A stretch of DNA of 64,000 bases from Brachynemurus nebulosus (taxonomy: Eukaryota; Arthropoda; Insecta; Neuroptera; Myrmeleontidae), in assembly GCA_035578155.1 (NCBI GenBank), contig JAPWDM010000020.1, positions 6,172,055-6,236,054 on the forward strand. The letters are read 5' to 3'. The notes under the pieces are model-generated. The model was not told the origin of the DNA. It saw nothing but the letters and a program-made list of their open reading frames with translations, and did no database searches. Below are positions 14,393 through 22,487 of the stretch, piece after piece. The translations under genes and the position numbers were made by a program. How positions within the stretch are numbered: position 1 is the first letter of the stretch; every line of letters starts with the position of its first letter.

Positions 14393-14569
14393 TTAGCACA
14401 TTTGTGAGTACCAGGTTCTTTTCACTTTAAGACCTAGTGATTTAAGGAATGCTAAATTTTCAGGTGAAATGTGTTGTTGCTCAAAAGTTTTACGTTTAAT
14501 GATCTTAGGTTTCGAAAGTCCTTTGCTAGGTTCTCTAGCGGTGGACTGCGCTGAATTGTAAATTAACAT
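14393..14569 (-). CDS. 58-aa basic protein, left-arm copy of element 1
   Basis: This is a small basic protein starting MLIYNSAQSTAREP. It has a lysine/arginine stretch (PKIIKRKTF) and ends ISPENLAFLKSLGLKVKR followed by a short tail. The first ATG in frame is used, because nine codons further upstream are open only from a GTG. The protein is identical to its mirror gene at 18730-18906, and element 2 differs at two residues. The 'SPENLAFLKSLG' segment looks like a short helix motif. I know no function for it. It is transcribed in the same direction as the DIQG gene, 162 bp upstream of it, with its own GGGTATAAAATAG promoter. Confidence 0.65.
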   Translation of the reverse strand: MLIYNSAQSTAREPSKGLSKPKIIKRKTFEQQHISPENLAFLKSLGLKVKRTWYSQMC

Positions 14570-14734
14570 GGTTCCAAAATGTAATTGTTTTACCACGAAA
14601 GTATAATTTTCAACGAAAGAGATGTTAACTCTTTGACAACCACCGGTAAATAGATAATATTTTATGTAAGTTCAACTATTTTATACCCTTCAACCATGAT
14701 AAGGTGTATAAGCTTGAGTATAACTCAGCAAATT

Positions 14735-14960
14735 ATATAGCGGTGGTGACGTAACACACAAATGCGGTGGTTGTGTTGCGTTTGTGGCGGTGGCGGTGTT
14801 TGTGTGGCGGTTGTGTGGTGGTGGCGGTGGTGTTTGTGTGACGGTGGCGGTGGTGTTTGTGTGGTGGCGGCGGTGGTGTTTGTGTGGCGGTGGTATTTGT
14901 ATGGTGGTTTCGGTGGTTGTGTGGTGGTTGTGGGGGTGGCGGGGTAGCAGCGGTGTTTGC
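14735..14960. repeat. GGTGGCGGT/CCACCGCCA minisatellite (left arm)
   Basis: This is a strongly strand-biased, G-rich low-complexity block made of GTGTTTGTGTGGCGGTGGTG variants. It is open in several frames on both strands, and the implied His/Pro/Thr- or Val/Gly/Cys-rich peptides are by-products of the repeat. It lies between the 58-aa gene and the central Cys-rich genes. The mirror copy is at 18339-18564. The regularly spaced GG runs could form two-tetrad G-quadruplexes. Confidence 0.85.
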
Positions 14961-15166
14961 GGCTGACGTGCACAACTTTATCATTAATTCAATCGAAGCA
15001 GCAATTTACTGTACACAATGAAGCGGTGGTGACATCTCGCGGTGTTTGTTGAACGCAATATCTAAATTAATCAATCTGGTGACGTTCCTCTTCCCTGCTC
15101 TTATGCTGGAAGATTATTAGATATCGATTTTAGATAAAATATTGGAAAATTTCGGTTACAAAATAC

Positions 15167-15200
15167 TATAAATACAACTGAATTACTAACCGGATGTCAC
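15167..15200 (+). promoter_or_regulatory. TATA box and initiator of the first Cys-rich gene
   Basis: TATAAATA at 15167-15174 is followed about 30 bases later by TCACTT (15197), close to the arthropod initiator consensus. The arrangement is repeated before the second Cys-rich gene and in element 2 (TATAAATA at 32644-32651). Confidence 0.6.
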
Positions 15201-15239
15201 TTGTTGGTTAAGTTCCAGAAGGTAAACAACAACAGCAAC

Positions 15240-15428
15240 ATGCCGATTTGTGGTATTTGTAAATTTCAACCGTCACAGTGTAAGTGTGCCTTCTACGAGT
15301 ACTGCGATAGGTGTCGAAATGAAAAACGAATTTGCATGTGTTGTAAACGATGTATGATGCCATTTCCAAACTGTGTTTGCAATTATATAAACTGTACCAC
15401 ATGCAAAGGCCGCTGCAATTGCAAATAA
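15240..15428 (+). CDS. 62-aa cysteine-rich protein, copy A (element 1)
   Basis: The 62-aa protein has 16 cysteines. They fall into four consecutive modules: C4xxC7-x6-C14xC16, C22xxC25-x6-C32xC34, C35xxC38-x6-C45xC47 and C52xxC55-x3-C59xC61. Such paired CxxC/CxC spacing suggests metal (zinc) coordination or a disulfide-rich mini-protein. There is no signal peptide, which favours intracellular metal binding. The ATG at 15240 is chosen because upstream codons are open only from a TTG. Lys/Arg residues sit between modules, so nucleic-acid binding is possible. I recognise no named family. It is a tandem paralogue of the gene at 15707, with a duplicated promoter. Confidence 0.75.
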   Translation: MPICGICKFQPSQCKCAFYEYCDRCRNEKRICMCCKRCMMPFPNCVCNYINCTTCKGRCNCK

Positions 15429-15706
15429 TTTAGTAAAATCAATCATCTGATTGCCACATAATACATATTGACCAATTCCACGGTTGCTCAAACCAACGTA
15501 AACATTTATTTATAAGGCAATGACCAGCGATGTAATGAGGCATAATGGATATTTTGTGTAACAGTGGAATTGGTTAATATCGATTAAATATCGATTTTTT
15601 ATAAAATATTAGATTATTTGGTTTCAGTCAAAATACTATAAATACAACTGAATTATTAACCGGATGTCATTTGTTGGTTAAGTTCCAGAAAGTAAACAAA
15701 AACAAC

Positions 15707-15895
15707 ATGCCGATTTGTGGTATTTGTAAATTTCAACCACCACAGTGTAAGTGTTCCTTCCCCGAGTATTGTGATAGGTGTCGAAACGAAAAACGAATTT
15801 GCATGTGTTGTAAACGATGTATGATGCCATTTCCAAACTGTGTTTGTAATTATGTAAACTGTCCCACATGTAAAAGCCGCTGCAATTGCGAATAA
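15707..15895 (+). CDS. 62-aa cysteine-rich protein, copy B (element 1)
   Basis: This is the tandem paralogue of the 15240 gene. All 16 cysteines are kept, with changes only between them (for example PPQ for PSQ and SFPEY for AFYEY). The 62-aa length and stop position are also kept. A near-copy of the upstream TATA/initiator block precedes it, showing that gene and promoter were duplicated together. Retention of every cysteine between paralogues and in both elements argues for selection on the protein. The function is unknown, with a zinc-binding or structural role inferred. Confidence 0.75.
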   Translation: MPICGICKFQPPQCKCSFPEYCDRCRNEKRICMCCKRCMMPFPNCVCNYVNCPTCKSRCNCE

Positions 15896-15960
15896 TTTAG
15901 TAAAATCAATCACCTGATTGCCACATCATAAGTATTGACCAATTCCACGATTGTTAAAAC

Positions 15961-16106
15961 AAACATTAGCATTTATTTAGTAATGAGGTATAACGTATAT
16001 TTTGAGTAACAGTGGAATTGACCAATACCTATTAATCAGTATTAAAGTTTTTGTTGAATACTCAAAATATGCATTATACCTTATTACTAAATAAATGTTA
16101 ATGTTT
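15961..16106. promoter_or_regulatory. long imperfect hairpin after the Cys-rich genes
   Basis: Arms 15961-16008 (AAACATTAGCATTTATTTAG...) and 16059-16106 are reverse complements over 48 bp with about four mismatches, separated by 50 bp. The same structure is kept in element 2 (33438-33485 and 33536-33583). A second, overlapping pairing is possible between TATTGACCAATTCCAC (15933) and GTGGAATTGACCAATA (16012). It lies in the gene-free gap between Cys-rich copy B and the OB-like gene. It could act in replication, RNA 3'-end formation or as double-stranded RNA. Confidence 0.7.
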
Positions 16107-16247
16107 ATTTGATATTTTCCATTGGTTGTAGTGTATAAACACTGATCATATGAAGGTGTGGTTGCTTTAGAGTAACTTAATTTGTAGCTGTGTGGGAATA
16201 AACATACCGGTGGGGTAAAATGAGCAACTCAAATTTTGTAGTTGTGT

Positions 16248-16284
16248 TGGGGTGGTGGTGGTGGTGGTGGTTTTTGTGGTGGCA
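16248..16284 (+). repeat. (GGT)n tract upstream of the OB-like gene
   Basis: This short GGTGGTGGT tract sits just upstream of TATTTAAG (16295-16302) and the 16341 gene. In element 2 the tract is much longer (33727-33793), so it is length-variable. Confidence 0.75.
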
Positions 16285-16340
16285 ACTCACAATTTATTTA
16301 AGCGACGTGCTGTAATAGAAATTGGCAGTGTATTGGCAAA

Positions 16341-16703
16341 ATGTCTGAACAACACGGTGTTGAGTTAAGTATAAGTGATCTGTGGACCACTTTTACTGCC
16401 ACTGATACAACAATGGATCCGGTTTTGGAGAAGTTGAATAAACTTGGTGCTGGTAAACCATTCAAATCGCTATCTACACTCAAGCCGTATGAAACGTGGA
16501 AAATTCTTGATGTACGACGCATGGAAACTCGATATGGGCCAGCGGTTGCGGTGGAACTTGCAGATGCTCAAGTGTTCCTTCCAAAACGATTCACGGATTT
16601 GGATGAGCAGACCATGCAATGTTTACGTACAGGACAATATTTTATTACATATAAAGGAACTGATTCTAGTGGTTTTTTACATAATGTGGAATTTAGCAAG
16701 TAG
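16341..16703 (+). CDS. 120-aa OB-fold-like protein (element 1)
   Basis: A short acidic N-terminus is followed by a compact core. From about residue 35 it reads GKPFKSLSTLKPYETWKILD, then TRYGPAVAVELADAQVFLPK (about residues 62-81) and TGQYFITYKGTDSSGFLH. The alternating hydrophobic pattern with 'YGPAV..L.D..VFLP.RF' resembles short proteins near invertebrate mobile elements that I would expect to adopt an OB fold and bind single-stranded DNA. That is inference. The start at 16341 has good context (CAAAATGTC). TATTTAAG and a GCAGT initiator precede it by 46 and 16 bases. The element 2 copy reads five codons further. Confidence 0.75.
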   Translation: MSEQHGVELSISDLWTTFTATDTTMDPVLEKLNKLGAGKPFKSLSTLKPYETWKILDVRRMETRYGPAVAVELADAQVFLPKRFTDLDEQTMQCLRTGQYFITYKGTDSSGFLHNVEFSK

Positions 16704-16803
16704 CTATCACATGTATGATGTTTGGTGTAAGCTTAACGAAACTGTCAGATGTGAAAATGAATTGATTTACTTTTTAATTTTAATATTGAAACGTATATTT
16801 TAT

Positions 16804-17112
16804 TAAAAAATAAATTATTTTACGTATAAATTCTTATATTGTTCTTATTTTACAACACATTAGAACCTCCCAAATTATATCTTGAATAATGATAAGACCC
16901 TTAGTAGGTATGGAGCCACTTGACAATGCAATGTAATTGCCTATATTCAGGAGCAAGTATGTTAATGTTGGTGTTGAGTCACCTGACACTTGCATATGGC
17001 TCTTCATTCATTTTTCTAAACTAATTTCCGAATCGAAAGAGCGTAATGGAGGCAAAATGTGTAAGCTGAATGTCAACCGCTACTCCATGGAGTAAAATGA
17101 GCAACTCAGATG
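16804..17112. other. intergenic spacer of the element 1 centre
   Basis: This spacer holds an AATAAA-like sequence just after the OB-like gene (AAAAAATAAATT near 16805). I see no gene in the remainder. It is largely conserved in element 2. Confidence 0.5.
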
Positions 17113-17230
17113 TGGTGGTTGCGGTGGCGGTGGCGGTGGTGGTGGTGGTGGCGGCAGTGGTGGTGGCGGTTGTGGTGGCGGTGGTAGTGGTGGCGGTGGC
17201 GGCGGCGGTGGTGGTGGTGGAGTATATAAG
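17113..17230 (+). promoter_or_regulatory. G-rich minisatellite plus TATA box of the zinc-finger gene
   Basis: A 110-bp GGTGGCGGT block (17113-17222) abuts TATATAAG (17223-17230), 64 bp before the ATG. The same order is seen at 34622-34700 in element 2, with a shorter block. A G-rich repeat immediately upstream of a TATA box is shared with the OB-like gene, suggesting a common promoter architecture. Confidence 0.65.
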
Positions 17231-17293
17231 TAATCGCTAACACAATTCTGAATTAATCTTGTAAGACTAGTTGAGCTTTACACATCTATTATA

Positions 17294-18232
17294 ATGTTCG
17301 AGTGTACGCGGTGCTATAAAAGCTTCTCCCGGAAAGATTCTCTTTCACGTCATATAAGAAATACACATATGCGGGAATTTTCACCAAAAAGGTTTGAAAA
17401 TAGTTACTCTCTTGATCCGCTAAAAAGACAAACATTAGACACGGCCGATGACTTATCTAGTTATGATACCGGGAGGAATGATGTTGATGATGAATTTCTA
17501 AACAATAAAGTTGAAGAAAGGGTCAATCCACTTGAACAAAGAATTAAAGCTGCATCAAAAGCAATTCAAACTAAATTTAATAATTTAAGAAATCAAAATA
17601 GTGTTTACACACCCAGCGATGAGTCTAATAACAGGGTTTTAACCACTTTTAATAATTTAAGAAATCAAAATAATGTTTACACACCCAGCGATGAGTCTAA
17701 TAACAGGGTTTTAACCACTTCTGATAGTGGAACTGTTATCATTCCCAAGTTAACTACAGCTCTGCAAACTCTTTTGGATATTTTATTAATCAAAGAAACT
17801 CAAAATAAAAGTGAGGATTCTAATGAACGAATAGCAATAAAACGTCCAGTCAATTCAACGGATCAAGAACTACTTGCTAAGCGTATCAAATACAACGACT
17901 CGGAAAATGCTAATGGGCAATCGAAAAAAATAAAATACTGGCATAATCCTAATACTTTAATAGATGAATTACGACGTTTATATGAGACTTCAGAGACTGG
18001 TGAAAAAATACTCAATATTATTCGGAGTTTAGAGGAAAATAAAAACATATTGTTTAACGTTGACGATAGTGAAGCTTCAATCGAAGAGTTAGATGCTTTA
18101 AGAGAAACTACTGTCGGTCAAGAAATATTCTCTATACTTCGTGAACTTCAAAAGGCTGATGTTATTGAGCCACTAGGTGATTATCTGGATGCAACTGATA
18201 AAGAAGATGCTAGCGATTATGATGATGATTAA
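17294..18232 (+). CDS. C2H2 zinc-finger protein with acidic tail, 312 aa (element 1)
   Basis: One classical C2H2 finger lies at the extreme N-terminus (C4, C7, H20, H25). A polar linker, a basic segment (LLAKRIKYN...QSKKIKYW, about 190-215) and an acidic end (DYDDD) follow. Two related helical stretches, at about residues 222-250 (LIDELRRLYETSETGEKIL) and 261-288 (IEELDALRETTVGQEIF), form an internal repeat. Residues 95-142 are a 24-aa tandem duplication absent from element 2. A nuclear DNA-binding or regulatory role is likely for a finger protein but unproven. The final codons and the stop (18230-18232) lie inside the right TIR, so the single-copy gene runs into the repeat. Confidence 0.8.
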   Translation: MFECTRCYKSFSRKDSLSRHIRNTHMREFSPKRFENSYSLDPLKRQTLDTADDLSSYDTGRNDVDDEFLNNKVEERVNPLEQRIKAASKAIQTKFNNLRNQNSVYTPSDESNNRVLTTFNNLRNQNNVYTPSDESNNRVLTTSDSGTVIIPKLTTALQTLLDILLIKETQNKSEDSNERIAIKRPVNSTDQELLAKRIKYNDSENANGQSKKIKYWHNPNTLIDELRRLYETSETGEKILNIIRSLEENKNILFNVDDSEASIEELDALRETTVGQEIFSILRELQKADVIEPLGDYLDATDKEDASDYDDD

Positions 18233-18338
18233 TTTAGATATTGCGTTCAACAAACACCGCGAGATGTCACCACCGCTTCATTGTGTACAGTAAATTGCTG
18301 CTTCGATTGAATTAATGATAAAGTTGTGCACGTCAGCC

Positions 18339-18564
18339 GCAAACACCGCTGCTACCCCGCCACCCCCACAACCACCACACAACCACCGAAACCACCATAC
18401 AAATACCACCGCCACACAAACACCACCGCCGCCACCACACAAACACCACCGCCACCGTCACACAAACACCACCGCCACCACCACACAACCGCCACACAAA
18501 CACCGCCACCGCCACAAACGCAACACAACCACCGCATTTGTGTGTTACGTCACCACCGCTATAT
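18339..18564. repeat. CCACCGCCA minisatellite (right arm)
   Basis: Mirror of 14735-14960: a C-rich low-complexity block on the plus strand. The His/Pro/Thr frames through it are not supported as genes. Confidence 0.85.
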
Positions 18565-18729
18565 AATTTGCTGAGTTATACTCAAGCTTATACACCTTAT
18601 CATGGTTGAAGGGTATAAAATAGTTGAACTTACATAAAATATTATCTATTTACCGGTGGTTGTCAAAGAGTTAACATCTCTTTCGTTGAAAATTATACTT
18701 TCGTGGTAAAACAATTACATTTTGGAACC

Positions 18730-18906
18730 ATGTTAATTTACAATTCAGCGCAGTCCACCGCTAGAGAACCTAGCAAAGGACTTTCGAAACCTAAGATCAT
18801 TAAACGTAAAACTTTTGAGCAACAACACATTTCACCTGAAAATTTAGCATTCCTTAAATCACTAGGTCTTAAAGTGAAAAGAACCTGGTACTCACAAATG
18901 TGCTAA
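18730..18906 (+). CDS. 58-aa basic protein, right-arm copy of element 1
   Basis: Its predicted sequence is identical to the left-arm copy (14393-14569). The ATG at 18730 follows GGAACC. TATAAAA at 18613-18619 with 5' GGG precedes it by about 110 bases and is the likely promoter. It ends SQMC, whereas element 2 ends SQMF. The function is unknown. The protein is basic and compact, with the helix-like SPENLAFLKSLG segment. It lies upstream of the DIQG gene in the same direction. Confidence 0.65.
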   Translation: MLIYNSAQSTAREPSKGLSKPKIIKRKTFEQQHISPENLAFLKSLGLKVKRTWYSQMC

Positions 18907-19015
18907 ATATTATTAACAGTTTGTAATTTGATGGTAAACTAGCAATAGCTATTAATAGCCATTTTCGAATACGTTCCACACATTAACTAACTACCCCCAC
19001 CACTTTTAATTATTC

Positions 19016-19050
19016 TATATAAAGTTGTGGATTGTGTGAATAATTTCAGT
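19016..19050 (+). promoter_or_regulatory. TATA box and TCAGT initiator of the DIQG gene
   Basis: TATATAAA at 19016-19023 is followed by TTTCAGTTC with TCAGT at 19046-19050. The 32-base spacing from the first T of the TATA box to the initiator A matches arthropod RNA polymerase II core promoters. It lies about 20 bases before the MAFL start codon, so the leader is very short. The same elements are mirrored in the left arm and present in element 2. Confidence 0.75.
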
Positions 19051-19068
19051 TCTACGGTGGCGGTAAAA

Positions 19069-19554
19069 ATGGCGTTTCTTGACATACAAGGCTATCAAGG
19101 AGCTAACAACGAATTTTATTTTAAAGAAGTTGGTATTGCTGCAGAAAATTCGGATGATATATTACATCTTATATTCGACGCACCGTTTGATTTCAACGAG
19201 TTGCCGAAGAAATATCAACGAGTAGCCAGTTGGCTTTACCGAAATTGGCATGGGATACCTTGGTCGTATGGATTTATTCCATACAAAAAACTTCATACCA
19301 TATTGAAACCTATATTAAAGAAGTATGATGTTATATACGTCAAGGGTGGTGAAAAGAAGAAATGGATATCAAGTTTGTTTGATGGTACCGAAAACCAGCC
19401 GTGGATTTTGAATTTGGAAGAAATATTTGATGTACCGAAGATTTCCATTCTGCGAGATGAATATTATTCAAGACGCTGTATGCTTCATTCAGATAAAATT
19501 TGTTCATTAGAAAATTGTATTCTTTTAAAAAATTTTTATATGGAAAATAAATAG
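19069..19554 (+). CDS. 161-aa 'DIQG' protein, right-arm copy of element 1
   Basis: The predicted protein is identical to the left-arm copy (Asp5-Ile-Gln7-Gly8, FYFKEV, WHGIPWSYG, VKGGEKKKW). The transcript would start near 19048, giving a leader of about 20 bases before ATG. An AATAAA signal at 19610-19615 follows the stop by about 55 bases. This compact promoter-CDS-polyA unit supports a functional gene. The four copies across both elements encode the same 161 residues, which suggests strong constraint or recent homogenisation. The function is unknown, and a nuclease-like RNase H fold is only a hypothesis. Confidence 0.8.
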   Translation: MAFLDIQGYQGANNEFYFKEVGIAAENSDDILHLIFDAPFDFNELPKKYQRVASWLYRNWHGIPWSYGFIPYKKLHTILKPILKKYDVIYVKGGEKKKWISSLFDGTENQPWILNLEEIFDVPKISILRDEYYSRRCMLHSDKICSLENCILLKNFYMENK

Positions 19555-19599
19555 ATTTTAAGTAATATATAGATTTAAGCAATTTAATTTTTTGTATAC

Positions 19600-21130
19600 A
19601 TATTCTATAAATAAAATTAAAAAAAAAAATATGTGCGTTTTATTTAATTATTACCCTTCATTCCCCTATTTTTTACAGCAAAAAGTTTCTTTCGTTAACC
19701 TATAAGAGTATTAACAAAAATCTTATGAAATTTATTGTTCTAATTGAAAAGCATATTTCATGATACACCCTGTATACTAAAATATTTACTAAAAATACTA
19801 AATATACACCCGTTATATATACATGATATTATTTGTATGTTAATGATAGAGTAGCAAATTCAAAATGTTCTAGTCTAGTAAATAAAAAATTTTGATTTTA
19901 CAGACTTAAAAATTTAGTAAAACTCAATGCTGTTATCTTTTTTATATTAAGCGACGTGTTTAACTTATAGTAATTTAAAACCAAAAATTGAACTTTTATT
20001 CTGTTTAAAAATGTTAAATACAATACTGTTATACCCTAATATGAATATGTATCAGTATTAAAATGATATACATTGATTTTGCTGATTAAACAAATTTTTT
20101 GCAATATTTATATTTTATAATTAGATTTAATACTTATTCATAAATGGCTATACAATTCGTTTACTAGTATTCATAAAAATTAAAATTATATACAAATTTT
20201 CTTTCTTATTCTCAATATACAGAGTGTATACATAAAATATTTTTAATATACAGAGTCTATACATATGTACATACTGAATTATTTCAGATAATTTTCGTTT
20301 GATATAGAAACAGTTTTGTGCTACAGTCAAATTCAAAAATGTTGTGCACCATAAGAAGTAATATTTTTTGTAACTTGTTAAAATTTCAAGAACTTCTGTT
20401 AGTTAACTAAAAAATTGGTCACTGTAGGTTAAATGTTAAAGTATTAAAACTGATAAAAATAATTTCTTGCTTGAGGCCTACAATGGTTGATATTTTTTAC
20501 TAAACAATTTTTTAACTCATTAATATTCCATGACGTCATCTTTCTTATACCAAAAAAACTCCTTATATGAGTCTTACGATCATAATTCAGCTAAAACAAA
20601 CATTTAATTATTAGTTGTTTGTTTATGTTAAAACTGATAAAAATTCCTGGAATTTTTCAAGGTTAAATATACACAAAAACCCCTGAGTTACAGTTGACAC
20701 CCAAATTTCCGGCAGTACAGTAGCGGTCAGACATCTGGACCCTGGAGTCTGAAGTTAGTTTTGCGGTAGCGCTTGGTACAGTGCCCCCACAAAATTTAGC
20801 GGCCTCCCAATCTTAAATAAACAATTTTAAAATTATTACATGATCCAAAATTATTATATAAATAAACAAATATAACAAAAATCCCCGCTTGTATGAATCA
20901 TACTATAATTATAATTCAACAATCAGGCCATAAATTAAAAATTCCAAGAAGACTATTTCGTATTTGAAATCCAAACAAAAAAATTGCTGAGTCATCAAAA
21001 TCTTAAATAAACATTTTTTTTAAATTAAAACTTATATAAATAAACAAATTAAAAAAGTGCTGACTTTGCTGAAAACAGGCTTAAACTTGTTGAAAAGTAC
21101 AGTAGACACTCGATTTACAGTACAGTAGCG
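19600..21130. other. AT-rich spacer of the right arm
   Basis: Mirror of 12170-13700. No credible gene. Confidence 0.5.
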
Positions 21131-22053
21131 GTCAGAAATCTGGACCCCGGAGTCTAATCTTAAAATCTAGCGCTTGGTACAGTGCGCCCCCGACAAAATT
21201 TATCGTTAGCGACCGCACCCAATTTAAGATGACGCAGTTAAGTGAGGCCAAGATTTGCACGTAATAAGCACAGTACGCTTCAAAAAGTGATCGGATACCT
21301 TTTTGCTCAGGGGGGCCCGCACTTTTGACATGGTAGTGTACCAAAAATTTAAGTACAGTACGGCGTCAAAAATTTGGGGCCACCCCCGAGTTAGGGTATT
21401 CCCCACATTTTTTGACGTGATAGTTCGTTTAAGATGACGTAATTAAGGCAAGCGCGTGTTGGGGCCAAGGTTTGCACGTACAGTACGCTTAAAAAAGTGA
21501 TCGGATACCTTTTTGGTCAGGGGGGCCCGCACTTTTGACACGGCAGTGTACCAAAAATTTAAGTACAGTACGGCGTCAAAAGTTTGGGGCCACCCCCCGA
21601 GTTAGGGTAACCCCACATTTTTGACGCGGTAGTGTACCCCATCTATCAAATTGTAACCTAAAATTCAGTCTGCGCATGCGTCGTGTACTTAAATTCAGTC
21701 TGCGCATGCGTTAGGTTTGCATTCAAAAACTACGTCAGTGCTGGCGGGTAATGGGTTAACACAAAACCAAATTGTTATAAGTAAATTGTGGTGGCGCATA
21801 ATGGGTTAACATAAATTAATTTGGTTGCTGGTAATGACTCATCTCTTACGAATTTCAAGGCCAACAGTATGACCGAGTGTTGGGGTCAAATGTCAACAAC
21901 AAATTCTTTAATACATGTACGTGCCAGGTCAAAGGTCAATTCATACACTAGGTACAGTAGGATCCCAAACTACACGGTTCTTAACACGCTCAAAAAAGTA
22001 GTCCGGAAAATTGAGGTTCTACGGTGTGCTCGTGCCCGTATAGCCTATCTACT

Positions 22054-22059
22054 GTGAAA
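22054..22059. repeat. 6-bp target duplication GTGAAA (right) of element 1
   Basis: It directly follows CCTATCTACT and matches 11240-11245. Confidence 0.9.
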
Positions 22060-22420
22060 TATGAAGTTTTTTGATAAATAATGTAACTTACTTGTTAGTG
22101 TTTTATTAACTTTCAGGATAACAAGAAGCTGCGGAGTGTTGTTTATTTGTGTAGCAGAGACAGTTTATAATACGAAATTCCAAAACAACGAGAACTTAAC
22201 ACAGAAACACGAATAAAAATGCGGATGTTATGTGAAGAACAGAAGACTTAAGTTAAGATCGCTAAATTAGTAAAAGTTTGACGATGTGCAGTGCAATCTA
22301 CCACTAAAATGGTCGCGGGGACTGGCTATCACACAAACAAAATAAAAATGGGCAGAAAACGTATTACTACTAACCGTCAGGTTAAAAAAAATTCGCCAGA
22401 CCATATCACATTCGACCAAT
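22054..22420 (+). pseudogene. Tc1-like transposase N-terminal fragment (decayed)
   Basis: This is the continuation of the Tc1-like element that element 1 split. Around 22255-22400 the plus strand reads, through an in-frame stop, IAKLVKV-RCAVQSTTKMVA and then GRKRITTNRQ. That matches the Tc1 transposase pattern: a helix-turn-helix with 'AVQS', followed by the GRP/GRKR hook and TT.R. Stops and the lack of a catalytic DDE domain downstream make it a pseudogene. Confidence 0.6.
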
Positions 22421-22487
22421 TTTCTTCAGAAGAATGCTGGTGTCTTAGAGCCCATTCCACACGATTTTTCTTGTTGTTGTCGGAGCG

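Larger units (their letters stand above)
11246..15073 (+). repeat. element 1 left terminal inverted repeat, 3,828 bp
   Basis: It is inverted relative to 18226-22053. The inner edge is where CTAAATTAATCA diverges: ATCTGG follows here, while the right arm continues into the zinc-finger coding sequence. I noticed only isolated differences between arms, for example AATTTGTGG here against AATGTGTGG in the complement of the right arm. Order from the tip: iteron-like repeats, ~209-bp tandem repeats, AT-rich spacer, DIQG gene, 58-aa gene, Pro-codon-like minisatellite. Confidence 0.9.
11246..22053 (+). mobile_element. Maverick/Polinton-like integrated element 1 with giant TIRs
   Basis: This is a 10,808-bp unit bounded by 5'-AGTAGATAGGCTA...TAGCCTATCTACT-3' and a perfect 6-bp duplication. 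The arms (11246-15073 and 18226-22053) are inverted repeats of exactly 3,828 bp and look almost identical. The centre is 3,152 bp. The gene set is a 161-aa DIQG protein and a 58-aa protein (one of each per arm), two 62-aa Cys-rich proteins, an OB-fold-like 120-aa protein and a C2H2 zinc-finger protein. No polymerase, integrase, protease, ATPase or capsid reading frame is visible. The AG/CT ends and 6-bp duplication match Polinton integration as known for that family. Classification as a non-autonomous relative or satellite is inference. Confidence 0.75.
18226..22053 (+). repeat. element 1 right terminal inverted repeat, 3,828 bp
   Basis: It is the inverted mirror of 11246-15073, with equal length to the base. 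It contains the second copies of the 58-aa and DIQG genes, now on the plus strand and pointing toward the right tip. It also holds the mirrored ~209-bp repeats (about 21259-21639) and iterons (21655-21809). The outer 100 bases match the left arm of the same element better than the tips of element 2. Confidence 0.9.

Noticed and set aside
15201..15428. Longer 75-aa start for the Cys-rich gene, and 67-aa start for the 58-aa gene
   Set aside because: These starts rely on TTG or GTG codons; the first ATG is preferred in a eukaryote.
18315..18566. His/Pro/Thr-rich 82-83-aa open frames in the minisatellites (also 14725-14984, 32202-32461, 35715-35974) and Gly/Val/Cys-rich frames on the opposite strand
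   Set aside because: They are translations of a low-complexity repeat that is open in several frames on both strands.
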